DNA of 17,874 nt. It comes from Aureococcus anophagefferens. Taxonomy: Eukaryota; Sar; Pelagophyceae; Pelagomonadales; Pelagomonadaceae. The notes beneath the pieces are model-generated. The model was not told the origin of the DNA, made no database searches, and was given only the letters and a program-made list of their open reading frames with translations. This document shows positions 1-10,512 of the stretch, piece after piece; positions within the stretch are counted from its first letter, which is position 1, and every line of letters starts with the position of its first letter. The stretch spans positions 11,704-29,577 of the forward strand of contig NW_008705617.1 of assembly GCF_000186865.1 (NCBI RefSeq), given 5' to 3'. The translations under genes were made by a program, and so were the position numbers.

Positions 1-1016
1 GCCGGTGGTGTGTTCTGCGTCCGGGAGTTTAGGAAAAAACATAGCGTCTTGCCATCGAAACCAAAATCGACGCGGTCTGGACCGACGTTTCAATTGGGGT
101 ATTCCTCAGGTGGGAAATATTCTACGTGCGCCAACTCGCCGCTGGTGCCGCGCGCCGCGCGTGGGACCCCCCCTGGGGGCTTTCGAAACGAATCGAAACA
201 CCGTTTTCGCGCGTCAGCGCGCGCGTCTCGGCCAGAAGATTGGTTCGTAGGGTGTACCAAACCCATGCGGACCCGGGCGCGGCGGGTCTGCGCCGTCGGG
301 CGACGTGAGTCGCGTGCGATCGCGGCCGAGGTCGTCTCGGTGAAACGACCGCAGCCGGCGCGCCGCGCGCGCGGACAGACGAACGAAACTCGTAACCTCA
401 ACGATCGTTCGTCGAGTGCGAGCGGCTACGATGATGTGTGGTGTTCGTTCCGGGCTCTGCGGGGCGAGCTAGGCGGTGCCCGCGGGGCTCGACACCCGCG
501 CCTTCGTGCGCGGCCGTCAGCGGTCTTCAAACCGCAGGCGGTGCGCGCCGCAGCGCACGCACGACGTCAAACAACACGCACGATGTGACCACGTACATCA
601 AGTCTAACAACACGTCCGTGCACGCACGGGACGACGTCACCTCAGGCACTGTCGCGGCGCATCGCAACCGTCACTTTTGCCCTCACGATTCACGTTGAAC
701 GTCAACTTCGACGCTTGCCTCTGGTTTTGCTTGAGGGGGCGTGCGACGCAGGCGCGGCAAAGGCCTCCCTGGCCCAGTCCCCGCACCTCCGCCCAATATG
801 GCATATTTTCCCGCATCTCACTGCTCTCCATAGCCCTCCTCCCCGTGTAAAACGAGACAGACAGTTATTGCGTGCGCGAAGCTTTAGCTGTGGTTATCAT
901 ATTTTGCAGGGCTTGGCCCTGATGACGTGAACCACTGGGATGCCCTTGAGTCTCCTCGCTGAGTCCTTGAGCCACTGGGATGCTTGCGACCGGTATGGAG
1001 GACCAGCCGATCCGGA
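1..1016. other. GC-rich region without a supported gene
   Basis: About 1 kb to the left of the first gene. Long open frames exist on both strands, but their translations are arginine/serine/alanine-rich with no domain-like pattern, as expected from chance frames in GC-rich DNA. No intron-linked exon chain could be built. The only structure seen is a 12-bp direct repeat at 932-943 and 972-983. Upstream or downstream exons of genes outside the window cannot be excluded. Confidence 0.5.
932..983. repeat. Short direct repeat, 40-bp period
   Basis: CCACTGGGATGC occurs at 932-943 and again at 972-983. The spacer also contains two CTTGAG words, so this may be the remnant of a 40-bp tandem duplication. 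It lies just beyond the stop codon of the minus-strand gene that ends at 1017. No function is implied. Confidence 0.6.
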
Positions 1017-2189
1017 TTATTCAAGTTCACGGACAGAAAATTCCAGGCCGGGGGGGGGGGATTCAGGTCGCATCGTCACCCTGGTCGGCTCAGGCGCGTC
1101 GGCCTCTTTCTCGACGGACGGGTCCTCGCTGGATGGGTCCTCGCCGTCGTCGTCGTCGTCGTCGTCGTTCTCCTCGCGTCGTCGTCGTCGTCCTCCTCCC
1201 CCCCGTTCTTTTCGGGCGGCACGACAAAGTGCAACGACGAGATGACGCAGCGCTCTGCGTCGCCGGCGCGCAGCGGGTCCTCCAGCCCCACCTCCATGCG
1301 GTTCCGCGAGTTCAGCATCTCCTAGTCTGACGGCGATGGTCCAGAGCCTGCCAATGACCCGCTAGACGCCGGCGAGCTGAGCCCGCGTCACAAAGGAGAG
1401 CGTCGTTGTCGACGAGGACCCCGTGCGCTTCACGAAGGTCACGTCGCTCGGGCGCATCGCCCACGATATCTTGCCTGTCGTCGACGGGCGAGCCGTTGGC
1501 GGCGCGCCTGTCGCATTGAACAGGCGCGACAGGATCGCGAAATCCGTGTTCGTCATGCCGATTGTCGCTGCGCTGCACCCGATGCCGTTCTTCTTGTCGC
1601 TGCCACCCTCCGAGAGGATGCCGAAACCGACGGCGTGCAGCTCGACGCGTAAGCCCAAGGCCAGATGCGTGAGCGAGCCCTCGGGCACGCTCGGCCACGA
1701 GATCGCGCCGACTGACTTGCCGTAAACGAGACCGATGACGCCCTCGAGGGGCAGCGACACGCCGTGGTCCTCGTAGACGACGAGGACGACGGCCTCGACG
1801 TCACTGGAGGCCACTTCCGTCCGCGTGTGCGTGAGGTCCAAGTGTGGCGGCTGCGACTTCGACGTCGCGTACGGCTCGACGAGGACGAAGTCGTCGTCGC
1901 CGCTGGCAGCGCTCTTCTGCGCCGACGGCACAGCGCGCTTCGCGGCGGCGTCGAGGTCGCTGAACGACACGATGCTGACGATGCGGCCAATCTCGACGCT
2001 GCGGACGTGGACGCTCTCGCCCAGCCGAAGCGCACCCAACGCGTCGTCACGACATCCCTGGGCATGGTTGCGACTCGAAGGCGTCGCGCAACGACGGCGC
2101 ATGCGCCAGACGCCCAGCAATTGCACGCAGGAGGCGCCGCAACGTGCCGGGTGCTGGCCAAGGCGCTGGAGCCGGCCAAGCTGCGACCC
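1017..2189 (-). CDS. Hypothetical GC3-rich protein with acidic tail, three exons, 5' end unresolved
   Basis: Proposed exons on the minus strand are 2189-1368, 1321-1223 and 1172-1017, giving about 358 codons to a TAA at 1019-1017. The first exon has third positions almost all G or C, which is a strong coding signal and unlike the other host genes here. A 46-nt intron (1367-1322, GT...CTAG|G) joins it in phase 0 to the next exon. A second 50-nt intron (1222-1173) also keeps phase and leads to a tail with a run of seven Asp and many Glu/Pro. If that second intron is not removed, the frame instead ends at about 1076. The opening part (LGESVHVRSVEIGRIVSIVS, then a DDDFVLVEPY stretch) has the look of a small beta-barrel such as a BAH or Tudor module, but this is a weak impression. 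No start codon is certain: the frame is open up to 2204 and 2189 may be a splice acceptor. I do not recognise the gene. Confidence 0.55.
1050..1060. repeat. 11-base G homopolymer
   Basis: Eleven consecutive G on the plus strand. Read on the minus strand it encodes a proline run near the C-terminus of the gene at 1017-2189. The reading frame of the last 13 or so codons depends on the exact run length, so it is sensitive to sequencing error. Confidence 0.8.
1146..1193. repeat. GTC/GAC trinucleotide repeat (two blocks)
   Basis: Two GTC-repeat blocks (about 1146-1168 and 1178-1193) are separated by a short interruption. On the minus strand the first block encodes an Asp run in the acidic tail of the gene at 1017-2189; the second falls in the proposed 1173-1222 intron. 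Confidence 0.8.
1173..1222 (-). other. Possible 50-nt intron in repeat-rich sequence
   Basis: Minus strand GTGCCG...GCGAG followed by G. It is phase 0 on both sides and leads from a neutral segment into an Asp/Glu-rich tail. The intron would hold a 7-base G run and a GAC repeat, so a frameshift by slippage or a sequencing error is the alternative explanation for the frame change. Confidence 0.4.
1322..1367 (-). other. Predicted 46-nt spliceosomal intron
   Basis: On the minus strand it starts GTCTAG, which supplies the in-frame stop that would otherwise end the upstream exon, and ends GACTAG followed by G. Removal joins two frames in phase 0 that both have GC-rich third positions. Length and AG|G acceptor match introns elsewhere in the window. 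Confidence 0.65.
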
Positions 2190-2699
2190 CTCACATATTT
2201 TTATTCACATCCATAGCGCAGGAGTCCCCCTATTTCCCTGTCTCCCTAGGGAAGTCAGAAGCAGTCCCCCCACCAACCCACCAAGGGGAGGCTGAGCTCA
2301 ATTGATAATGTACCAGGGAAAAAGGAAGCCATCTGCAGAAGCCATCAGAGCCTGGTGCTCCGTTCGATGAAGACAGAAAGCATGTGTCTTGTTCAACATT
2401 TCCCTTTCCTGCATACCCTTCCGATGCTACCGCGGGACCAAGTAGCGCGCACGGAAAAACATGAACTTTGGCCGATGGCTGCGAACAGTAAAATATTTAA
2501 TGCATCCCCGGCTAAGCGCTGTTTACAGCGCAACTCACAGGTGCCTGCGGAGTGTAAGGTAAATGCACTCTATAAGCACAGTGTCGAGGGCACAGTAGAA
2601 TAATGCAGCCGAATAACCCATCTCAACAGCCGAATAAACCCATCTCAACAGGAGTTGCTCGTCTAAGAACCGGTGGTTCTCCCCACGCCCAACTGTGCC
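2190..2699. other. Intergenic region
   Basis: This lies between the unresolved 5' end of the gene at 1017-2189 and the 3' end of the gene at 2700-7917, both on the minus strand. It holds a two-unit tandem repeat and, on the minus strand, an AATAAA-like word near 2198-2204. No open frame with coding character was found. It could hold the promoter and a first exon of the left gene, or further 3' exons of the right gene. Confidence 0.5.
2606..2648. repeat. Two-copy 21/22-bp tandem repeat
   Basis: Units at 2606-2626 and 2627-2648 differ only by one extra A (CAGCCGAATAACCC versus CAGCCGAATAAACCC, each followed by ATCTCAA). This is a recent local duplication downstream of the minus-strand gene that ends at 2700. 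Confidence 0.85.
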
Positions 2700-5600
2700 C
2701 TAGCTAGTCATTCGCATGGGACTGCAAGCTTTGCTATGCACAATAGGCAAAGCGAGTTCATCAGACATGGTCTTTGCAAGACAAGCGCCAACTTCAACTG
2801 TGCATTGTCGGGAACGAAGCCTAGCGATGACATGCGAAAGAACAGGATCTGGTGCGAAGAGCAGTTCGGTGTATTGGACTTGAAATCCAGTCAGATAGAT
2901 TGGGGGAGCGTGGAGCATAGAGAGGGGGAGAACAACAAAAGTTGGAATGGACATCAGCACATGTTTGGCTACCGACTTTGAGCAGCTTGACACACAGGAC
3001 TGATAACCATTAGGCTTTGAGACGTTTCTGGTCGGATACATGGTCAGTGAGTTTGGGAGGTAGTGGCCATCAGACTGGCTTGTTGAAGGCGAGGATAGAT
3101 CATGCACAATCAAGTCTACTACATCGCGAGCGTCATGAAGTACCATGTCCCCAAAACACGAAAGCTCCATCGAATGGCGCAAAAAGTTGCGCTCGAAAGC
3201 ACGGCTGCCAACACGAGTACCATCGGAGTGTGCAAAGCAATTAGCAGCATTGGTCGTAGAGAGTACACGAGAGATAGCAACATCAGAGATACATTCCCAG
3301 GGCAGAACTTGCGCACGCTTAGAGCAGACAAGGGTGGCGATTGTTTCCCTGTCTGATGCTAGTGCGGTCGAGAAAAAATTACATGGAAGGGAAACTATGC
3401 TGGATATTCGTTTGAGAATGGAACGACGATGAACAACCCCATTTCGTTCCGCAACAACACGTCTCGCTCCAGTAAACGCGCCAATCAGGGATGCACTAGC
3501 CACCTCTAGCCCACGATCAGTTCGACCAAATGCAAGCGTATGACGCCAGCCCATGCGGGGGGCATATACGATAAGCGCACCTGCAGCATGGATAGCGTAG
3601 GCAGTCGGTAACCAGCGTGGATCTGGGGTTTCAGAATGCATACTGCGGAGTCGCCTCATAGTCGCGGTGAGCTCTCGAAGAGCATTGCGATTGCGATTTT
3701 TCACTTGATTGAGAGTCAGTTTGCCACGGCGATGACGAACGACGTCTGCTCGCACTCTCGCAATAGACCGCCAGCATGCAGACGCATCACACGCAGTGGG
3801 TGCACAACGTGGCCAATGTGCGGTTCTATTAGTAACAGTTACATGATTGTGTCCGAGCGTTCGTTGACTGCAATAAGACTTCTTATGCTGGACAAATTCA
3901 ACTTGAACATCGCTCTCGAAATGTACAAAAACATCGAAAAGTATGACATTTTCGTCAATCATGGCCTTATCTGCAACCGCAGCAAGGAAACGGAGCAAGC
4001 GTTCTAGAATCTTGCGAAGCTGCGATCGTGTGGCAGCATCGGCGACAGTAGCCAATGGTATGAACGGACCATCGACAAGAAGCTTCAGCAGCAGCTCTCT
4101 TGCCTCCCACCAGTGCGCGATTGCACCCAAAGGATCATCGCAGACGTGCCGCAACTCGGCGATGTTGAGATAGGTTTCAAGGAGAAGCAGGGGCTCATTG
4201 ATGACCGCTGCGATTTCAAGGGCATGGCGGGAAGCTAAAGCCGCATCTTCAATTGTTGCACGCCCACCTTCAGCCATCAATTCAGATTGAGGCGCGGTCA
4301 TCGTTGTTTCGAGAAACATCCTGTCAAGGCTTAAAGTAGCAAAGGCAGATGCGGCTCGAGCAATGCCAAACGAATCATTTATTGCCTTGAAGCACTCCAA
4401 TGCATGCCGATACCAACGCAAGGCATCATTACGCATATCGGCTGCATTTCCATAAGCGCGGTAGTGTCGGGATCGTGATCGTCTCGACATCTCATCCGTT
4501 ACGCTTAAAGGTTCACGACTTTGATCGTGTCCGGTAGATTGAATAGTATCACAACTATGCTGCTTATAAAACCGGCAATCAAGTGCGCAATCTTGGCGAG
4601 TGGGGTCATGACTGTATTCATCGAGACACAAGGGAAAGGCTCGTGTTTCAGCATCCCTTGCAAAGGCTACCTGCGCACGACCACGAAGCTCATATAAAGC
4701 ACCAAGTTCGCCAAGACCTCGCACAGAACCCACACGAGAGACAGCCGCCTCAGCCGCCGCAACCGTAGGCACAAGCCTCTTCAATGCTCTCCTTGGACGC
4801 CTCTCTAGTAAGGCTACCTCTGCAGCTAGTTGGCCGAGGTCAACATCGTTATCACAAAATGCCACGAGGCGACCTTTCAGGGGTGAATCCCACAAAGGTT
4901 GGTATTCACCACGGCACAGGTCCTCCAGGGGATTCCATAGAGATCGAGCTAAGGATCCGCTCGAAGCATGTTGTCGAATGCGTTCGACCCTACGCAAGGC
5001 AAGCTGTGCGCTCATCGTGTCATCACACAGCACATGAGCTTCAATGAGATATGACAAAAACGCAATGCGACGTCGATGGGATGTTGGACATACAGCTAGA
5101 GCACGTTCTAAACAAAACGTGGCTAGAGAAGGTTCGCACTGCTCTACAGCAATGTGTGCTACGGATAAAGCAGCCTGTTGTGATGCTAACTCGAGCTCGT
5201 AAATTGAAGTTGAAGTCGCACACATTTTCTGACGCCCTGACAGATCCGCTTCTAAATTTTGCAACGTCAAGTGCGCATAGGTGAGATCACTAGATTTTGC
5301 GAAGTGAGTCACGAGTAGTTCTGCTACAAAAAAGACCTCATAGACATCAGCAATAATTATTGAGTCTAGCACCTGAATAAGACCCAGCCTCTTGTTATCC
5401 TGCAAACGCGTTTGATGTGCTAGTGCTCGAATCCTGCGCCCTTCGAAACGTTCGCGCAAGTCGCCCAAAACATGATTGCAGTGAGTAACTCCGGTTTCAC
5501 GATCTCCTTGACGCGTTGACACAATGCATAATTCGCGTTGCAACTTGCGTCGCTCATTCGAGTCATCACGGAGCCTCAAAATTGCCACACATACATCAAG

Positions 5601-7917
5601 AACCAAAACTGCATACGCATGTTTTGCACGTCGCTCGAGCGCACGAGCAAGCGCTCGCAAGGCTGTGTAACCCATGGAGCATGCAAGAACTGAATAGGCA
5701 GTAGGGGCAAAGTTGTGTTGCTGGGACGATGCAGGATCCAATGGACCTTCATAACGATGGGCATGGAAAGGCAAATCAACCTACATGTAGACAACCCGTT
5801 TGGCGGTCATAACAAGATTGGTCTCATGAAGAGCGCATACAGGACTCCGGAGAGAGAAACAGGGATGGTAGTGGTGTGTTGCTCCAACACGCAGGTTGCC
5901 TCGAAGAGGAGCATCTCGGCAATGCGAAGTTCTTGTGTCGCACCGTGTAGCGCCTTCCGACCGCGCCACAATCTGCGGCGCAATCTAAGATTATTGCCAA
6001 GTGCTAGCGTAGAAGCTTCGTAGCGGTCAATTATCGTGGCTTTCTCATCACGGACGCGTTCGACGCCACGAAGGTAGCCAATGCCCAGGGCAAGAGCGGC
6101 TTTGGCACGAGCGAGACTTGACGGCGGTAATGCCAGAACTAGGGCAATAAGCCGTCCTTCGACACGGCCTGATGCTCGCGATGACCACTTATTTTCCAGC
6201 GCTGACTCGAGAGCCGCTCCGGACTCACACGCAATAGCATCCTTGTCACGAAATTCTTTAGAACTCGCCACTTCCCAAAAGACTCTCGACGTTGATGCTT
6301 CGCGCCACATAACTGTAGATATTCTTGGTTCGGGTGATTCGCCTGGTACTAGTTTTTCTACAGTTAACGGTGAGTAGCCCATGGACTCTAGACGTAAATC
6401 AGCCAGGACGAGAGCTTCCAGGCCATCAGCATCCAGAATACGATAGCTTAAACGTAAAGAATGAACTACATCAAGCGCGGCCGCAATACTCGATCGAGGT
6501 AGCGGTGGGAGAGCCCCACACCAGCACCGACCACGAAAGGATGGTGGTGCGCACCCGTCGCGTATTTGCTCACATACGGATCTTCGTGTTGGGCGTGAGT
6601 GTACCTGATACTATGAGGGTGAGAAAATACGAATCCTCGCATTCTGAAAAGGTACCTTCGTACGAAGACACGTCTAGACACTGGATTGGTTTTGACCAAG
6701 GCTAGATGAGCCACAGCTTCGTCAACCATGAGCTTGCTCTTAGCCCGAAGAAAGGCATCGTCAATGTCACCTAGAAGAGCAGCTGTTCCATGGCGGAATG
6801 CAGCTAAATCGCGAGCGTCGAGTGGATGGGGAGGCGCAGATAACCTATGAGGGAGGTCAAGTTGTTTTTTTGTGTTCGTCGCGTGGAGCAGCTCCGCCGC
6901 ACACAACTCATCGCAGCGCTGCGCGAGACGACACACAAGTCGTGAAAGACGCCCACAGCACTGGTGGCAGCGGAGATCATCGTCGAGCGTTGATGCACTG
7001 GGTCCGCCAAAGGAGACAATTTTCAGTGCCTTTGGAGTGACACTGGCAGCAGTTTCGAGGCTGTGCAATAATGTCTTCACGTACGTGACGCAATTGTGCC
7101 AACTTCCATTGCAGTACGCCATCTCTGCAGCACGCAATGACCTTTCCAACGCTGCCTCCTCACTTGGTGGCCGCTCACGTTCGTGCATATTCTCGAATCG
7201 CTCTGGAGATGGTCGTGCAACAACAGCAGACGTATGGGAAACCTTGTAGCACAAATTTTGCAGCCATGCAACCGTCCCGCGTGCTGATTCTGGCGCATGG
7301 GGTGATGCAAAAGGTATCGAATCACGTTTACGAAGATCTTGACGTCGCATACTGAATCCTGTGGATATTTCTGGTGGTACGTGTGGTGTTATCCGGACGT
7401 CCGGGTCAACACCAAGAGAGGATTTAGTCCAAATGGCACAGGCTTCCCGATCAGTATCGCGTTGAACATCGCTAGCTCCTATTTGCCGTGGTCGCTGGAA
7501 TGTTGCATATGCTGAGAATAGTGTTGGTTGCCGTGGTAGAGAATGCATACTATGCACATCACAGAAAACCATGGCGTCTTTTATTGCATATCCATCGAGA
7601 TATTCGAGCAGTGATTCCACTGGTGCACCACTTGGGTCTATGATAACCACCTGCTTATCATCTGCCAGTGATGCGATGCTAGGCGCGGCAGCTGTGGCAT
7701 AATCTTCAGCTTCTTCATTCAACGCTAGGGCTTTAGGTGTTTTCGCCCCGAGTGACAGCTCCAAGTCCCAGTCTTCATTGGTTCCAGAGGTCGAACGGAC
7801 GGTAGATTCACAGGGTCGCAGGGACTGCAAGGTCGTCCCCGACAGAGACGCAACCCCAGAATCAGATAGGAAATCACTGTCCCAGCAAGCTGAGGAAAGT
7901 TGATGGTTCCCGGCCAT
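2700..7917 (-). CDS. Large TPR-like helical repeat protein with separase/CHAT-like C-terminal segment
   Basis: Proposed exons are 7917-6664, 6604-5837 and 5780-2700. All joins are phase 0 and give about 1700 residues. The ATG at 7917 is chosen because the open frame upstream has only a GTG. Residues 1-250 are low-complexity and Ser/Thr-rich. The middle is dominated by amphipathic helices resembling TPR units (for example the segment around NDALRWYRHALECFKAINDS in exon 3). Near residue 1500 comes a hydrophobic strand and the motif VLPWECISDVAISRV, which has the form of the L-P-W-E signature at the start of the protease fold in separase (peptidase C50) and related CHAT domains. Length and order, helical repeats then this motif, fit separase. 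However, only about 198 residues follow, and neither the H-G-x-G nor the C-S-S catalytic motif is in this frame. It may be an inactive relative, lack its last exon(s), be damaged at the 3' end, or be another TPR protein with an inactive CHAT-like domain. It is transcribed away from the transposon. Confidence 0.6.
5781..5836 (-). other. Predicted intron 2 of the TPR/separase-like gene (about 56 nt)
   Basis: The acceptor ACATGTAG|G is clear, because the TAG closes the downstream frame exactly there. The donor is uncertain. GC at 5836 gives 56 nt and correct phase, and GT (GTCCTG) nine bases upstream, giving 65 nt, also keeps phase. The best-looking GT (GTATGC at 5840) gives the wrong phase. Confidence 0.45.
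6605..6663 (-). other. Predicted intron 1 of the TPR/separase-like gene (59 nt)
   Basis: Minus strand GTACGA...TATCAG followed by G, phase 0. A frame change is required here: the first frame continues to a stop at about 6466 with poor coding character, while the next frame is open from just after a TAG at about 6611 and runs into a good helical sequence (ALDVVHSLRLSYRILDADGL). The exact donor is uncertain; an alternative GTACCT lies 8 nt further on but gives the wrong phase with this acceptor. Confidence 0.5.
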
Positions 7918-8413
7918 TAAGGTCAGAATTTTCCCCACGGCGAGGCTACCTAAAACCAGGATCGGACAACATCACCGAGGTTCCGCCCACCACCCGCCGC
8001 CGAAAATCGACCTTATGAAAACGAAAGCCTTCGACCCGAGAAATTTCTTAGCTGCATAGCATGCAAGCTTGCGTACAGCTGTAGCCAACTGACGGTGAAT
8101 ATTGACGGTGCACCGCGGGTCCGCCAGGACTCGTAAGGTAGTCCGCGGGGGCTGCTAGGGTCATGCGCCGGGGTGCCCGGCTCGGCATCGAGGCCATGGC
8201 GTCGGCCATCATCATGGGGTCTGAGGGCGTCTGTCCACCGCCTCGTTTGTCATGTAGAGCCTAGCCTAGCGCGTCACGGTGTACCGGGACGGCCAGAGGT
8301 GGTATGGTTGGAAACCTGGCCTGTCGAACCCCCACTCGGCAGTTAGCTCTGACTGGGTGGACTCTGAGGACTCCAGTTTCCGGTAGCTGGGACCAAAATA
8401 TGGTGGTAATTTG
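7918..8413. other. Intergenic region left of the transposon
   Basis: Presumed 5' region of the minus-strand gene at 2700-7917, and left half of the original intergenic space between it and the ARM-repeat gene. It contains a TGACGGTG word repeated at 8090-8097 and 8103-8110. No convincing coding frame was seen. The last five bases, ATTTG, are the left copy of the target duplication. Confidence 0.6.
8409..8413. repeat. Target site duplication, left copy
   Basis: ATTTG directly abuts the left terminal repeat and is repeated exactly at 14611-14615 after the right terminus. The match stops at five bases on both sides. Confidence 0.85.
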
Positions 8414-8432
8414 CACTTACTAATCGACGGAC
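8414..8432 (+). repeat. Left terminal inverted repeat of the transposon
   Basis: CACTTACTAATCGACGGAC. It matches the reverse complement of 14592-14610 at 16 of 19 bases, with the outer seven bases identical. Similarity fades beyond base 19. Confidence 0.85.
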
Positions 8433-8549
8433 CAAGTTGCAGTGAAATGTATCGCTCGGCTGAAACGTCGTCCATACACAGAACGAACCATGAATTATCC
8501 GAGAATCCGACAAAAGATCCCCGTGGCCGTTCATAATAATTTGACAGCT

Positions 8550-10167
8550 ATGTCGGACGCCGAGGCGCCGGATATGGGCGGTAAACTACAGGTTTATCGT
8601 CTAGAGAAGCGCAAGGGAGAAGTGGATGATGCCAATATCATCGCGGGCAAGCGCGTCCGTCCACAGGGTCGCGCGCCTATCGTATCGGCTGCCCCACGGA
8701 CAGTTGCCCCGCGGCGCGTCTCGCCAAAAAAGGCAGCGCCTTCTCCGGACGTACCCGGCCCAGATGATGATGGTGTGTCTCGGCACATGCTTCGGGCTGA
8801 TCTACAGGCTGGAGACCTAGTCTTGGTCAAGGGCTGCGACTTCGCCGCTCTTGCTAAAGCGGGAGTTGCTCCGGATGCGGTTTGCACAGCTGAAGTGCTG
8901 TCTTCTACGGCTGCTGGTGCCAGGTGTAAAGTAGCTGGTGTTTCTGACATGCTTCTTCTGCCTCCAGGACACCAAGCAGCTTCGCTTTGCGTGCGACCTG
9001 AACGTGTCAGACGGTTCGTTTTTGTGTCAAATTAAATGGCGTCATGTTTTTTGTAGGCATGACAAGATTGTTGTCGGGCAGTGGGTGAGAGAGCGAGTCT
9101 CTGCTTTTGATTCTAACTCAGGTCAGAGATGGTCCCATGTCAACTATGGTGCTCTCGCAGACAAAGCCACTATTCTATGCTATATCTGTGCAGTGCATGA
9201 GCACATCTCATATTTGTATACACCTGATGATGGTGAGGCTTTGAAGATAACAAATGAAAATGTGAGGAGGAGAAGAGTCAGCTCCATTTGTGAAGTGAAG
9301 GTGTCGAAGTCTGAGCGACGGCTGAGCACCGAGACGAAGAACTCTGTACCAAGGCAGCCACCGCCTGCATCACTCGCTGAAGTGCCATGGTTGAATCCTT
9401 TGGCCAGGGACAAAGGCAATGTGCTCCAGTGCATCCAGAGTATTCTAAGGAGCCGTGGCAAGCGAGAAAAGCCCACGGATTCACGCGACATACACATGTC
9501 CTTCTCATCTTTTGAAGGTATTACCCGCAGTGAGTATGTGGGTACGCTGAGTGCCATTCGCGTCTGCTACCCGCTTCGGGAGAGCTTTGATGCCGAGTAC
9601 ATGCATGTGTATGGATCCTGTCCCGTGGAGCACATGCAAATCTGCAGTTGGCGCACAAAGGACGAGCTGGAAAGGCTCGGCAACTGGTTTGGTCAACCGA
9701 ATTTCAACATGCACAGACGTGGGAACCGTCCAAAGCTATGTGTTCCAATGCCAGTGATGTTTGATGAGATGAATGTGGTGCATCCAAAGTACTCCAGAAC
9801 TCGAATTGTGTTGAAATACAACATCACTACGTTTATGGCAAAGGTTACGGTGGCATACCAGCGAGTTGGACCGGTTGCACAAGGTACTGCACATCACTTT
9901 CTACCCGGAGGTGACTGCGCCCCACCAGCTATGCCAGTCCCAACTCAGCCATCTGAGCCTGTGCAATGCGGAGAAGAAGAGTACACTGATGCTGTTCTCC
10001 AGGGCGAGCAAATTGAGATTGACTCTGGCACGTACAAGATCATCGAGGTCGGCCCCACCTGCAAAGTGACTCTCGTCGCTGGCAGCGGCACGCAGTCTAT
10101 CCTCATCCCGCGCGCAGACGCCGTGAGGCGCCTCGCCTTGTTCCTCGGCCTAGCCCCTCCCCAGTAA
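8550..10167 (+). CDS. Transposon companion protein with Tudor/SH3-like modules, two exons
   Basis: Exons 8550-9013 and 9057-10167 give 524 residues. The ATG at 8550 has a purine at -3. In-frame ATGs at 8442 and 8490 would add an unremarkable leader close to the terminal repeat. Residues 1-85 are basic and proline-rich and look disordered. Residues 86-155 (LQAGDLVLVKGCDF ... CVRPERVRR) and about 157-228 (VVGQWVRERV ... NENVRRRRV) each have the strand pattern of a small beta-barrel, as in Tudor or BAH-like chromatin readers. Residues 260-425 form a separate conserved-looking domain rich in aromatic and Cys residues (e.g. YGSCPVEHMQICSW). Residues 464-515 again look like a small barrel. I do not recognise the family. 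Convergence with the transposase inside shared terminal repeats suggests an accessory factor for transposition or target choice. That role is inferred, as are the domain calls. Confidence 0.75.
9014..9056 (+). other. Predicted 43-nt intron in the transposon companion gene
   Basis: It starts GTTCGT and ends TTTTTTGTAG followed by G. The upstream frame stops at 9033-9035 inside it. Splicing restores an Arg codon (CG|G) and continues into the long frame to 10167. Length and AG|G acceptor match host introns in the window, so the element's gene is spliced by the same rules. Confidence 0.7.
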
Positions 10168-10216
10168 CAGCCTTGCTATTCTCCGAAGTCCACGATGGAG
10201 CTGATGGCAGCACGAT

Positions 10217-10274
10217 GAGCTACTCGTAGAAGTAGCTCAAAAATAATAATTAGACGGAGATAAAGACATCTCCG
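10217..10274. repeat. Two adjacent hairpins after the companion gene stop
   Basis: GAGCTACT (10217-10224) pairs with AGTAGCTC (10231-10238) across a 6-base loop. CGGAGAT (10255-10261) pairs with ATCTCCG (10268-10274) across another 6-base loop. They flank an A/T-rich stretch about 50-110 nt after the stop codon at 10167, so they would lie in the 3' untranslated region of the plus-strand transcript. Confidence 0.6.
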
Positions 10275-10512
10275 AGCAGAGCTCCTTCGCGCGCGCGCAC
10301 CAGAACTCGTAGTTTTGTAAGCCGTCGCGATTAGGCGGAGAAAGTCGCACTCGAAGTTGCCGCGGAGCTGCGGGACGTGCTCGCGAGTGTCGTGCATGCC
10401 AGATTCGTGCGCTCCCAGCGTAAAACTTGCACCACTCGTAGCGGCGGTCGCGGCGGGGTAGTGCGTGCACTCAGGTTATATGGACATGCGCATGGGCGGA
10501 GATCGATGCAGG

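Noticed and set aside
10..588. 192-codon open frame on the plus strand
   Set aside because: Arg/Ser/Ala-rich translation without domain-like pattern in GC-rich DNA; overlapping frames on both strands look alike.
1764..2295. Plus-strand open frames across the GC-rich exon
   Set aside because: They are the antisense of the minus-strand exon, whose third positions carry the coding signal and whose introns keep frame.
3133..3150. Minus-strand frame reading W-G-H-G-T-S, similar to the separase His motif
   Set aside because: It is in a different frame from the L-P-W-E motif, only about 50 codons away where separases have far more, and it meets a TGA at once. No frame-consistent intron joins them. 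Probably chance.
6648..6670. GGTACCTTCG palindrome-like stretch resembling one arm of the 14249-14325 repeat
   Set aside because: Only nine bases are shared, and it lies at an exon-intron boundary of a host gene; likely coincidence.
8442..8549. Upstream ATGs at 8442 and 8490 as start of the companion gene
   Set aside because: The added leader has no domain character and begins 10 bases inside the terminal repeat; the ATG at 8550 opens a typical acidic-then-basic N-terminus. Not fully excluded.
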